A stretch of 15,503 bases of DNA from positions 1 through 15,503 of the forward strand of contig DAOVQH010000021.1 of assembly GCA_030628755.1 (NCBI GenBank), written 5' to 3'. Positions 7,655 through 13,894 of the stretch are shown one piece after another. The stretch's first letter is position 1. Every line of letters starts with the position of its first letter. The notes below the pieces were generated by a model. It had not been told where the DNA came from. It worked only from the letters and a program-made list of their open reading frames with translations, and searched no databases. Source of the stretch: Candidatus Cloacimonadota bacterium (GTDB lineage: Bacteria > Cloacimonadota > Cloacimonadia > Cloacimonadales > TCS61). The position numbers were made by a program, and so were the translations under genes.

Positions 7655-7762
7655 CTTCCGAAGTTACCCCAAGAATAAACTTCCGAAGTCCCCTGGGGTG
7701 TAAACTTCCGAAGTTTTTAAAACTTCGGAAGTTTCAAGGACGACAAGACTTCGGAAGTTTCC
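7655..7762 (+). repeat. REP/BIME-like block C
   Basis: Three forward TTCCGAAG units are followed by two reverse CTTCGGAA units. The section CCCCTGGGGTGTAAACTTCC differs from block A at a single base, and the palindromic core recurs. Unlike A and B it does not end in the GAAGTTTGAAGG tail and no gene starts immediately after it. Confidence 0.82.
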
Positions 7763-7772
7763 AAAGAGTATT

Positions 7773-7826
7773 AATAGGGTAATAAAATTATTCAACGGGG
7801 TAATAACTTGGCGGTTGTTACCCTGT
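7773..7826 (+). repeat. GGTAATAA hairpin repeat, right copy
   Basis: AGGGTAATAA is followed by GGTAATAACTTG and TTGTTACC, aligning with the left copy at 5788-5840 with about one base of length difference. The stem is kept through a G-T pair, which suggests that the structure matters. It borders block C as the left copy borders block A. Confidence 0.55.
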
Positions 7827-7911
7827 TAGTAGAATAAATAATTTTTATCTCCTTTCTCATTAATTCTAAAAGCACAAATTTAATCATATTAGTAAAGAGG
7901 GATAGCAATTA

Positions 7912-7957
7912 GTCTCATTATTTCATTTTCGTGAGACTTATATACATTTTTGTCTCA
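7912..7957. promoter_or_regulatory. Three alternating GTCTCA/TGAGAC sites at exact 20-bp steps
   Basis: GTCTCA at 7912-7917, TGAGAC at 7932-7937 and GTCTCA at 7952-7957 start exactly 20 bp apart in alternating orientation. The right pair extends to a perfect 7-bp inverted repeat, GTGAGAC with GTCTCAC. The spacing is about two helical turns, so one protein face could bind all three. It lies just upstream of the C-box operator. No regulator is known for it. Confidence 0.4.
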
Positions 7958-7993
7958 CAAGTAAGATTAAAATTAAAAAAAACACCCCAATGT

Positions 7994-8019
7994 GACTTAT
8001 AGTCCGTTGACTTAAAATC
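7994..8019 (+). promoter_or_regulatory. C-box operators of the controller gene, overlapping its promoter
   Basis: Box 1 is GACTTATAGTC (7994-8004), a perfect GACT-N3-AGTC inverted repeat. Box 2 is GACTTAAAATC (8009-8019), one mismatch weaker, with centres 15 bp apart. This matches the known layout of C-boxes for restriction-modification controller proteins, with a strong distal and weaker proximal site giving activation then repression. Box 2 overlaps a -35-like TTGACT (8007-8012), and TATTAA (8031-8036) can serve as -10, placing the start of transcription at or near the ATG (8042). Confidence 0.75.
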
Positions 8020-8041
8020 AACATTAAGTTTATTAAGTACT

Positions 8042-8251
8042 ATGAATATCAAAGAAAAAGTAGGAAAGAAAATTAAAGAATTAAGAAATAAAGCGGGTTT
8101 AACGCAAATGGAACTTGCAGGTAGAGCATCATTAGACAGAACATATATAAATAGCGTAGAAAACGGAAAAAGAAATATTTCCATAACAAACATAGAGAAA
8201 ATTGCAAACGCTCTTAATGTGAGTGTCTCTGATTTATTCAAAAATATTTAA
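8042..8251 (+). CDS. Restriction-modification controller protein (C protein, XRE-type HTH)
   Basis: A 69-residue protein consisting of a single helix-turn-helix domain. The run GLTQMELAGRASLDRTYINS places the recognition helix at about 33-42. ENGKRNISITNIEKIANAL and the short end VSVSDLFKNI are the signature of C proteins such as C.PvuII and C.AhdI, which bind as dimers to C-boxes. Those boxes are seen directly upstream. There is no ribosome binding site before the ATG and the promoter spacing suggests a leaderless transcript, a known trait of C genes. In a complete system it would delay expression of the nuclease until the DNA is methylated. Here the methyltransferase gene that follows is broken, while the nuclease gene further on is intact. 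Confidence 0.88.
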   Translation: MNIKEKVGKKIKELRNKAGLTQMELAGRASLDRTYINSVENGKRNISITNIEKIANALNVSVSDLFKNI

Positions 8252-8285
8252 GTATATTAGATTAATTAAAACTGTTAGAGAGATA

Positions 8286-8396
8286 ATGCCAAAAGCACAA
8301 TTGAAATTATTTAAAAATTTAGAAGTTAAACCTTTCTTAAAATGGGCAGGAGGAAAATCACAATTAATAAATATATTATTGAAAAAAAGGAAATAA
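8286..8396 (+). pseudogene. Truncated Dam-type (D12 class) adenine methyltransferase, N-terminal 36 codons only
   Basis: The short frame encodes KPFLKWAGGKSQL at residues 15-27, the SAM-binding motif I of D12-class N6-adenine methyltransferases, at its usual place near the N-terminus. The frame then ends in TAA at 8394 after a lysine-rich tail. No later motif (such as EPFVGG or DPPY) is found in any frame before the next gene. A full-length relative has about 270-300 residues, so most of the gene has been deleted rather than frameshifted. The position, 34 bases after the C gene, is where the M gene of a C-controlled locus would be expected. The remnant cannot be catalytic. Confidence 0.75.
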
Positions 8397-8400
8397 CAAT

Positions 8401-8565
8401 ATGAAAAATACAAGTTTTAAAGAAATTGTAAAAAATAACAATTTTTTGGAGTGGTTAGCTAAAGAATTTTCAGATATGAGTGCATATATGAGCACTGAAG
8501 AAATTGCCGAATTTGTTTTTGGTAGTGTTGAGGAAGCAGTAGAAAAATATAAAGAAAAATATTAG
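8401..8565 (+). CDS. Small 54-residue protein of unknown function in the restriction locus
   Basis: A short frame with a good ribosome binding site (AAGGAAATAA before ATG). The product is helical and acidic toward the end, with FLEWLAKEFSDMSAYMSTEE and GSVEEAVEKYKEKY. It starts five bases after the stop of the methyltransferase remnant and ends eight bases before the nuclease gene, so it is part of the same transcript. I do not recognise the family. It could be a nuclease partner, an inhibitor, or an unrelated gene brought in by the deletion. Confidence 0.55.
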   Translation: MKNTSFKEIVKNNNFLEWLAKEFSDMSAYMSTEEIAEFVFGSVEEAVEKYKEKY

Positions 8566-8572
8566 ATGTAAA

Positions 8573-9388
8573 ATGATTAAAATTATCAAATCACCATGGA
8601 TAGAAACTTTTGTTGAGCTTTTAAAAAATTCAAAAAGAATTGTATATTTGGCTTGTCCCTATATCAAAGAAAAAACTGCTCAGTTAATCATTCAAAATAT
8701 TAACAATAAAGTAGACTGTAAATACATCAATTCGTTTAAACTCTCAAATTTTTTTAGGGGAGCATCAGACTTAAATGCTCTTAGAATTTTAAATGAAAAT
8801 CATATTCAACAAAAAAACGTACATAATTTACATGCTAAATTTTTCATCTTTGATGATAATGCAATAATAACTTCTGGCAATTTAACAACAGGTGGACTAA
8901 GAAACAATCTTGAGTATGGTGTTTTAATAGAGAATGAAATTGTAAAATATATTATTAAAGATTATATTGAAATATTTAGCAATATAGAATTCCCCCTTAT
9001 TACAAACGATATTATACAAAAAGCTGAAGACATTATTTCTTCAGTTCCTAAAGAAAAACAACAGAGATTTATTACTAAGGATAAGGAATTATTTGAAGAA
9101 ATAATTAATGATGAAATTTTTGATGAGAAATACGATGGTGGTATTGAAAGTGTATTAATGAATCTAACTTCATGGAAAAAGGATGTGTTCAAATGTCTAT
9201 TAGAAATAGAAGATGATTTGTTCTCTCTTGAACAAATATATAGGTTTTCGAGAAAGTTACAAGAATTACACCCTCAGAATTTAAATGTTGAGCCAAAAAT
9301 AAGACAACAGCTTCAATACTTACGTGATTTGGGATTAATTGAATTTGTTAAACCGGGAGTTTATAAAAAATTATGGAAACAAAATTAA
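8573..9388 (+). CDS. PLD-family restriction endonuclease with C-terminal DpnI-like winged helix
   Basis: A 271-residue protein. The N-terminal phospholipase D-type nuclease has HAKFFIFDD (H87, K89, D94) followed by TSGNLTTGGLRNNLE (S101, N103, E114), the H-x-K-x4-D ... S/G-x-N layout of single-domain PLD nucleases such as BfiI and NgoFVII relatives, which work as dimers without metal. The C-terminal 70 residues (about 200-268) end in PKIRQQLQYLRDLGLIEF and PGVYKKLW, the winged helix seen at the end of DpnI and many type II enzymes, where it helps to read the site. All catalytic residues are present. With C-boxes and a C gene upstream it is very probably the R component. The recognition sequence and whether it cuts methylated or unmethylated DNA cannot be read from the sequence. 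Confidence 0.83.
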   Translation: MIKIIKSPWIETFVELLKNSKRIVYLACPYIKEKTAQLIIQNINNKVDCKYINSFKLSNFFRGASDLNALRILNENHIQQKNVHNLHAKFFIFDDNAIITSGNLTTGGLRNNLEYGVLIENEIVKYIIKDYIEIFSNIEFPLITNDIIQKAEDIISSVPKEKQQRFITKDKELFEEIINDEIFDEKYDGGIESVLMNLTSWKKDVFKCLLEIEDDLFSLEQIYRFSRKLQELHPQNLNVEPKIRQQLQYLRDLGLIEFVKPGVYKKLWKQN

Positions 9389-9642
9389 GATATTTTATTT
9401 TCCTTACTGACGAAGGTTATACTTATCAACCAGAATCTGATTTAGTTGAATCTGAGATGGACAACTTACAAGTTCTAGGTTTTTCAGAAGGTTTAAATAT
9501 TGATGATACTATTAAAAATTTTATTAAAGAAAACAAATTTCTAAACAAACTTAACTTTGATAATGTTTTAATGTTTGAACTTGTTAGTAATAAAGTAATA
9601 CGTTCATTTAGTTTGAAAGAAAGATTTAAATTGAAAAAGTAG
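9373..9642 (+). CDS. Uncharacterised 89-residue protein overlapping the nuclease gene
   Basis: The ATG lies 16 bases inside the end of the nuclease gene, so translation is probably coupled. The protein begins with a beta-strand-like RYFIFLTDEGYTYQP, then an acidic middle (DLVESEMDNLQVLGFSEG) and an alternating DDTIKNFIKENKFL helix, ending in a basic tail. It looks like a compact alpha/beta domain without membrane segments. I know no function. Tight coupling to a restriction nuclease suggests an accessory or control role, but many such overlapping genes are unrelated. Confidence 0.65.
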   Translation: METKLRYFIFLTDEGYTYQPESDLVESEMDNLQVLGFSEGLNIDDTIKNFIKENKFLNKLNFDNVLMFELVSNKVIRSFSLKERFKLKK

Positions 9643-9753
9643 TAAATGAGTTTTTATTGTAAAAAACTTAAGTAAGGCAGGCTAGGTAAAGTTAACTTAA
9701 CTCGAGTTTTCGTAGTTTGCGAACAGAAACCAAATAAAATAAAAGGAAGATTT

Positions 9754-9957
9754 ATGACTGATTGGAAAAAAGAATACACCAATTTAAAAAACTCACTAAA
9801 AAAACTTGGATGGAAAACCATTATAAACAATATTACTGGTCTCGAAGAATGGTATTCACAAGGCATAATTTATGCTAACTTTTTAAAGAAAGGCAATGCA
9901 ATTCATATTGAATATGGTGATCCAGATTGCGTTTATGGTGAGATTAATAAAGAATAA
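9754..9957 (+). CDS. Small hypothetical protein (67 residues)
   Basis: The ATG has AAGGAAG five bases upstream. The product starts with a charged helix (MTDWKKEYTNLKNSLKKLGW) and continues as a likely beta-sheet with EEWYSQGIIYANFLKKG and HIEYGDPDCVYGE. It is an intact, well-started frame 111 bases after the preceding gene, on the same strand. The family is not recognised and no motif for catalysis is visible. Confidence 0.6.
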   Translation: MTDWKKEYTNLKNSLKKLGWKTIINNITGLEEWYSQGIIYANFLKKGNAIHIEYGDPDCVYGEINKE

Positions 9958-10258
9958 AAATAAAAAAATAAATTTTATCTAATAATGCATGAACATCTAT
10001 TTGTATTCAGAAAACCATTTGAAAATGAAAATCTATCAAGAATTCGTTGGCCCTTACATCACAAATAATTTTAATTCCATAGGATATTGAAATTTAATAA
10101 GCCAAAGGTTTACTTGCCTGCTGCAAGCAGGGCTTATCAAGCACTATAATGTAAAAGAGCTATCATAACCAATGCTCTATATTCAAAGTAGGAATTGTTG
10201 ATATGGTATTTGATAAGATAATGAGCAGTGCAAAATTTAAGAAGTATGAGGTGGAGTG
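9958..10258 (+). other. Gene-less spacer with a nested hairpin and a possible leader peptide
   Basis: No substantial gene is seen. ATAAGCC (10097-10103) pairs with GGCTTAT (10131-10137) around the hairpin CCTGCT-GCA-AGCAGG (10117-10131). An 18-codon frame starts at ATG 10203 after AGGA and ends in TGA that overlaps the ATG of the next gene (TGATG at 10257). It could couple translation or be the tail of a lost gene. Confidence 0.4.
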
Positions 10259-10966
10259 ATGCAGGAAGTAGAAATATATTGTGATGAAAGCAGACCAGAT
10301 TTATTTACAACTAAAAGTGAAAAAAAAGATAAATATCTTTTAATTGGTGGATTAAAACTATTAGCAAAACATCGCGATGATGTAAAAAAAAGTATTAAAG
10401 ACTTAAGAGAAAAATACAACATCTATAGTGAGATTAAATGGAATAAAGTTTCCAGAAATAAGATAGAGTTTTATAAAGAACTAATAGATATATTTTTCTC
10501 TTTTAGAGATAACCTACGCTTCCGATGTATTGCGGTTGAAGCTGAAAAAATGGATCTTGAACATTTTCATGATAATGATGCAGAATTAGGATTTTATAAA
10601 TTTTACTATCAACTATTAAATCATTGGATTTTAGACTATAATGACTATAAAATTTTTACAGATTTAAAAACCAATAGAGAAAAAAACCGATTACCTATTC
10701 TAAATAGTATTTTAAATAATACCCATTTATTTTCATATATTAGTTCAATTCAAGCTCTTCCATCCCGTCAGGTTGTTCTACTTCAACTAACTGATTTGTT
10801 ATTAGGTTTGGCTGGTGCAAGACTAAATAATAGTTGTAAAAAGGACTCTGCAAAAACTGAATTGCTTAAATATTTTGAAGAAAAATTAGAAAGAAAAATT
10901 AGTCAAACTCCAAAGGATGAATTGAAATATAATATATTTGTGATTATCTTACAGAACCGCTGGTAA
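10259..10966 (+). CDS. DUF3800 domain protein (RNase H-like fold, predicted nuclease)
   Basis: A 235-residue protein. It opens with the DUF3800 strand EIYCDES (D9), continues with the acidic SEIKW (E58) and FTD (D135), and closes the domain with the helix QVVLLQLTDLLLG (D179). Aspartate/glutamate residues at these places are what an RNase H-like active site needs. The family is widespread, often near defence genes and phage remnants, and its biochemical role is poorly known. The ATG at 10259 overlaps the stop of an 18-codon frame; a GTG at 10256 is also possible. The next gene begins three bases after its stop, so the two form one transcript and perhaps one system. Confidence 0.82.
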   Translation: MQEVEIYCDESRPDLFTTKSEKKDKYLLIGGLKLLAKHRDDVKKSIKDLREKYNIYSEIKWNKVSRNKIEFYKELIDIFFSFRDNLRFRCIAVEAEKMDLEHFHDNDAELGFYKFYYQLLNHWILDYNDYKIFTDLKTNREKNRLPILNSILNNTHLFSYISSIQALPSRQVVLLQLTDLLLGLAGARLNNSCKKDSAKTELLKYFEEKLERKISQTPKDELKYNIFVIILQNRW

Positions 10967-10969
10967 TCA

Positions 10970-11407
10970 ATGAAATCTTTTGTCAAATATAAAACCATTC
11001 AGGAATATCGTAATCATTTTGAAAAAGTCTATTGCAAAGGAAAAATTCGTACATTTGATAATATACCAGTATATTTTCGAAAAACAGATTTTAACCACTG
11101 CTTTTATGAAACCATAAAATCAAAAGATGATAAATTTTCATTTAAACGAGCTAAAAGAATAGATTGGATAAAAGAAACTCTTGAAGATCCAAAAGCAGAT
11201 TTAAGATGTGGTTGGATTAAAAAGAAAAATAAAATCGATTGTAAACGAAGAGTATCAATTGTTAATAATAATTATGTTGTAATTATCCTGATAGGAAAAA
11301 AGAAAGATGGTTCTTTGAAAGCTAATTTTATTACTGCTTTTGTAGCAGATAAAAGTATAAATAAAATTTTACAAATGCCACAATGGGTAAAAAAATTAGG
11401 CCGCTGA
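10970..11407 (+). CDS. Probable BECR-fold nuclease (RelE/barnase/colicin E5-like), partner of the DUF3800 gene
   Basis: A 145-residue basic protein. FRKTDFNHCFYET (His43) is followed by KRAKRIDWIKETLEDP (about 60-74), a strand-rich middle with KRRVSIVNNNYVVIILI (93-107), and NFITAFVADK (119-128). This order of a His strand, an R..RI.WI helix, paired strands and a final T.F strand resembles phage-type BECR nucleases, which cut RNA. The match is from memory of the family, so the subclass is uncertain. There is no clear ribosome binding site; the start lies three bases after the DUF3800 stop, which suggests translational coupling. A toxin needs a counterpart, and the DUF3800 protein is the only candidate beside it. 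Confidence 0.6.
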   Translation: MKSFVKYKTIQEYRNHFEKVYCKGKIRTFDNIPVYFRKTDFNHCFYETIKSKDDKFSFKRAKRIDWIKETLEDPKADLRCGWIKKKNKIDCKRRVSIVNNNYVVIILIGKKKDGSLKANFITAFVADKSINKILQMPQWVKKLGR

Positions 11408-11559
11408 TTTGCTACGCTGGTTCAGCTGGCCGAAACCTCTGTAAATTCCTTACCCTTGGTAAAGAACCATTTACAAAAGACAAACTATCTTTTCTATCTT
11501 TAAAGTCAATTTATTTTTTGTATTACGTTTTCTTTATTTACAATAATTTCAATAAGATA

Positions 11560-11709
11560 TTAATATCCTCCCTCAGAAACCAATTCTCCTTGACAGTCAA
11601 TTTTATATATTGGTTTTTTCTCACTGGATATTGAATGTTCAAATGAAACATTTACTATGGCTATCCAAGAATCTCCTCTTTCAATAAGGTCCTTCAAATC
11701 TTCGTCCAT
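11560..11709 (-). CDS. Possible small protein or gene fragment (49 codons)
   Basis: An ATG-started frame with protein-like composition (MDEDLKDLIERGDSW, later SEKKPIYKIDCQGELVSEGG). There is no good ribosome binding site, and a second protein-like minus-strand frame in another phase (EVSRVCGIEANHIKMEQ) runs into it from upstream, crossing the dispersed repeat. A frameshifted remnant is as likely as a real small gene. I do not recognise it. Confidence 0.28.
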   Translation of the reverse strand: MDEDLKDLIERGDSWIAIVNVSFEHSISSEKKPIYKIDCQGELVSEGGY

Positions 11710-11757
11710 GTATAAACAAATGCATATTGTTCCATCTTAATGTGGTTTGCTTCAATT
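11705..11757. repeat. Dispersed 53-bp repeat, left copy
   Basis: Aligns without gaps to 15341-15393, with about 43 of 53 positions equal by hand, most differences being transitions. Shared blocks include TGTATAAA and CATCTTAA followed by GTGGTTTGCTT. Both copies lie outside intact genes, in spacer DNA. Confidence 0.6.
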
Positions 11758-11805
11758 CCACAAACCCGTGAAACTTCTTGACACCGTAAATCATAATTTT
11801 CTTGA

Positions 11806-11928
11806 AATTTTAATATGAAAGACGATTATCTTACCTGATATAAAAAACTGCTTATCGAAATTTATGAAAGAGAAGATATCATTTCTCTTATCAGCAGCAG
11901 AGTGGATGAACCCGTTAACGGTTTTTAG
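11806..11928 (+). pseudogene. Broken duplicate of the aminotransferase 5' end
   Basis: The 108 bases 11806-11913 match 13886-13993 without gaps, with seven differences by hand alignment. The copy includes nine bases before the ATG and about the first 33 codons of the gene at 13895. Codon 8 is TGA instead of TGG, and after DEP the match fades and a TAG follows at 11926. It is therefore a dead fragment. It lies on the far side of the AbiE genes from the intact gene, as a duplication made during insertion or a rearrangement would be. Confidence 0.85.
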
Positions 11929-12198
11929 AATAAATAAAAATGAAGAAAATTCTTTTAGAATTGAATTTCATTAAAAGAAATATAAAATGATAATAGATAG
12001 TGAAACTAATTTTCTGTATATTTCAGGGTTGTTAATATCATCACGATCGTTTCCAATGATATGATCAAAGATGGTGGTGTACTTAATTGTATTACCTGGG
12101 ATATTTATAAATAAAGTATACCAAAAGGTGATTTTTTTAGTTTTTAAATAATATTAACACTGTTTCTACATTAACTAACTGTTATATATAAAATTAAG

Positions 12199-12228
12199 TT
12201 GACACTAAGAGTTACCTTTCGATATATT
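12199..12228 (+). promoter_or_regulatory. Probable sigma-70-type promoter of abiEi-abiEii
   Basis: TTGACA (12199-12204), an 18-bp spacer and TATATT (12223-12228) lie about 48 bases before the abiEi ATG, followed by AAAAGG as ribosome binding site. AbiEi proteins repress their own promoter; I cannot define its operator here. Confidence 0.55.
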
Positions 12229-12276
12229 GTTTTCGTGCCTTTGAGTGCAAAAATGTTATGTTAAAAGGTTATAATT

Positions 12277-13041
12277 ATGAGTAGTAGTTTAGCTTTGCTT
12301 GAAAAGAATTTCCTGCTGGATTTAGAAGAGCAGGAAATTGAAATATTTACAATGGACTTTATATCCAACACGTTTAAAAATAAATATAGCAATTTGCAAT
12401 CAATTATTTACAGTCTTACAAATAGTGGTGCTCTTATAAGGCTTGAAAACGGCAAATACTGTAAAAAAACATTTGTAAATGATTTTGCTCTGGGAACCTT
12501 TTTATTAGATGATTCCGCCATTGCTTACTGGAGTGCTTTAAATTATTGGGGTCTTACAGAACAAATCCCCAATACTGTTTTTGTACAATCATTAAGGTTA
12601 AAAAAAAATAAGAGAATAAGAGGAGTATATTACAAATTTGTAAAAATATCTGAAAAGAAATTCACTGGAATAATTCAGATAGGTAGAGGAAATAACAAAT
12701 TTAGAATTACCGATTTGGAAAAAACAATAATAGACTGTTTCGATTTACCGGTATATTCAGGTGGTTATGATGAATTGATCAAATCTTTCATAATAACTAA
12801 ATTGAATACAACAAAACTCTTAGATTATTCGTTAAGAGTAGATAATTTATCAATTATGAAAAGAATTTCATTCTTAGCTGATTTATTCAAACTAAGAGGT
12901 TTTGAAAGATATAAAAAAGAAACAAAAGAAAGATTAAAAGACAAATATACTTTGTTTTCTCCGTTACGTGAAAGTAAAGGTAATTTTAATTCAGAATGGA
13001 AATTATTAATAAATATGAATTTAGAGAAGCTAATGGGTTAA
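12277..13041 (+). CDS. abiEi: AbiEi-family antitoxin (transcriptional regulator of a type IV toxin-antitoxin system)
   Basis: A 254-residue protein. An N-terminal winged helix (about 1-65, with NLQSIIYSLTNSGALIRLENG) binds DNA. The AbiEi core follows with IAYWSALNYWGLTEQIP (82-98) and the conserved RITDLEKTIIDCFDLP (143-158). AbiEi both represses the operon and counters the AbiEii toxin without direct binding, which defines type IV systems. The length is usual. The toxin gene begins ten bases after its stop, so the order antitoxin then toxin is as expected. AAAAGG lies eight bases before the ATG and a good promoter is placed upstream. Confidence 0.9.
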   Translation: MSSSLALLEKNFLLDLEEQEIEIFTMDFISNTFKNKYSNLQSIIYSLTNSGALIRLENGKYCKKTFVNDFALGTFLLDDSAIAYWSALNYWGLTEQIPNTVFVQSLRLKKNKRIRGVYYKFVKISEKKFTGIIQIGRGNNKFRITDLEKTIIDCFDLPVYSGGYDELIKSFIITKLNTTKLLDYSLRVDNLSIMKRISFLADLFKLRGFERYKKETKERLKDKYTLFSPLRESKGNFNSEWKLLINMNLEKLMG

Positions 13042-13050
13042 TGAATTAGA

Positions 13051-13893
13051 ATGATAAAAAAAATTGAGATAATTAAGAATACAGAAAAATATGGTGTCCC
13101 CGCTAACACAATTGATAAAGATTGGGTTTTATCACATATACTTGGTGGTTTATATAGTGGTGAATTAAAATCGGGTTTAATCTTCAAAGGAGGTACTTGT
13201 CTTAGGAAGTGTTATTTTGATGGATATCGTTTTTCTGAAGATCTCGATTTTACATTGAGTAAAGAATATAGTATTAAAGAAATTGAAAAGGAAGTAAATA
13301 TTGCTCTTGAATTAATTAACAAACATACTGATATTCTTTTTCAAAAGCCTAAAGTTAAAAATAACTATTTCCAGGATAAATTTGTAGGAATTAAAATGAT
13401 AATTCCATTTTGGGGTGCAAATCATAAAGTAATTCCTACTGATAGAGAATGGTTCACAAAATTTGTAATTGATATTACATTCAATGAGATCATATGTTTA
13501 ACCCCTTTGGATAAATATATTCTTCACCCATATTCAGATAATTTATTAAGTAATTCTTTAAAATCTTATAGCTTGGAAGAAATATTTTCCGAAAAGATGC
13601 GTTCATTATTACAGAGAAATTATACAGCTCCAAAAGATTATTATGATCTTTGGTCTATAATAAGAAAACACACTTTCAAAGAATGGCAGTTGATAAAAGA
13701 AACAATTAAAGCAAAATGCAAATTTAAGAATGTAATTTTTGATTCATTAGAGTCTTTTTTCTTAGATGAAAATGTAAAAAACGCAATAAAAGCATGGGAT
13801 AGTTCTTTAAAAAATCATTTGCGAGAAACTCCTGATCCAGATAAAGTTATAAGTGAATTACATCGGTATTTAAGTAAATTATTAGAATTTTAA
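13051..13893 (+). CDS. abiEii: AbiEii-family toxin (nucleotidyltransferase, AbiEii/AbiGii)
   Basis: A 280-residue nucleotidyltransferase. The FKGGTCLRK motif (46-53) and RFSEDLDF (60-67, with D64 and D66 as metal ligands) form the active site. YSLEEIFSEKMRSLLQR (about 173-189) and PKDYYDLW (194-201) are the further conserved motifs of AbiEii. Known members block growth by adding nucleotides to tRNA or by other GTP-dependent transfer, and they stop phage spread. All key residues are present. The stop codon lies inside a short sequence (GAATTTTAAT) shared with the duplicated target DNA, so the last codons may be recruited from the insertion site. It ends one base before the aminotransferase ATG. 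Confidence 0.9.
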   Translation: MIKKIEIIKNTEKYGVPANTIDKDWVLSHILGGLYSGELKSGLIFKGGTCLRKCYFDGYRFSEDLDFTLSKEYSIKEIEKEVNIALELINKHTDILFQKPKVKNNYFQDKFVGIKMIIPFWGANHKVIPTDREWFTKFVIDITFNEIICLTPLDKYILHPYSDNLLSNSLKSYSLEEIFSEKMRSLLQRNYTAPKDYYDLWSIIRKHTFKEWQLIKETIKAKCKFKNVIFDSLESFFLDENVKNAIKAWDSSLKNHLRETPDPDKVISELHRYLSKLLEF

Positions 13894-13894
13894 T

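Larger units (their letters stand above)
11408..12276. other. Gene-poor decayed stretch upstream of the AbiE module
   Basis: About 870 bases without a convincing full gene. It holds a 49-codon minus-strand frame (11560-11709), a dispersed repeat (11705-11757), a broken copy of the aminotransferase start (11806-11928), and a 34-codon protein-like fragment at 12010-12114 that ends in GVLNCITWDIYK. The abiEi promoter lies at its right end. The mixture of fragments suggests repeated insertion and deletion at this place. Confidence 0.55.

Noticed and set aside
5872..7762. CRISPR array
   Set aside because: The repeats are short palindromes in both orientations with irregular, related spacers and a RAYT gene beside them; no cas genes.
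7918..8241. Minus-strand reading frame of 107 codons with hydrophobic stretches
   Set aside because: Antisense to the C protein and its C-boxes; the hydrophobic look arises from reading A-rich coding DNA backwards.
11383..11634. Plus-strand frame of 83 codons overlapping the end of the BECR-like gene
   Set aside because: No ribosome binding site, low-complexity hydrophobic tail and no recognisable domain; regarded as chance.
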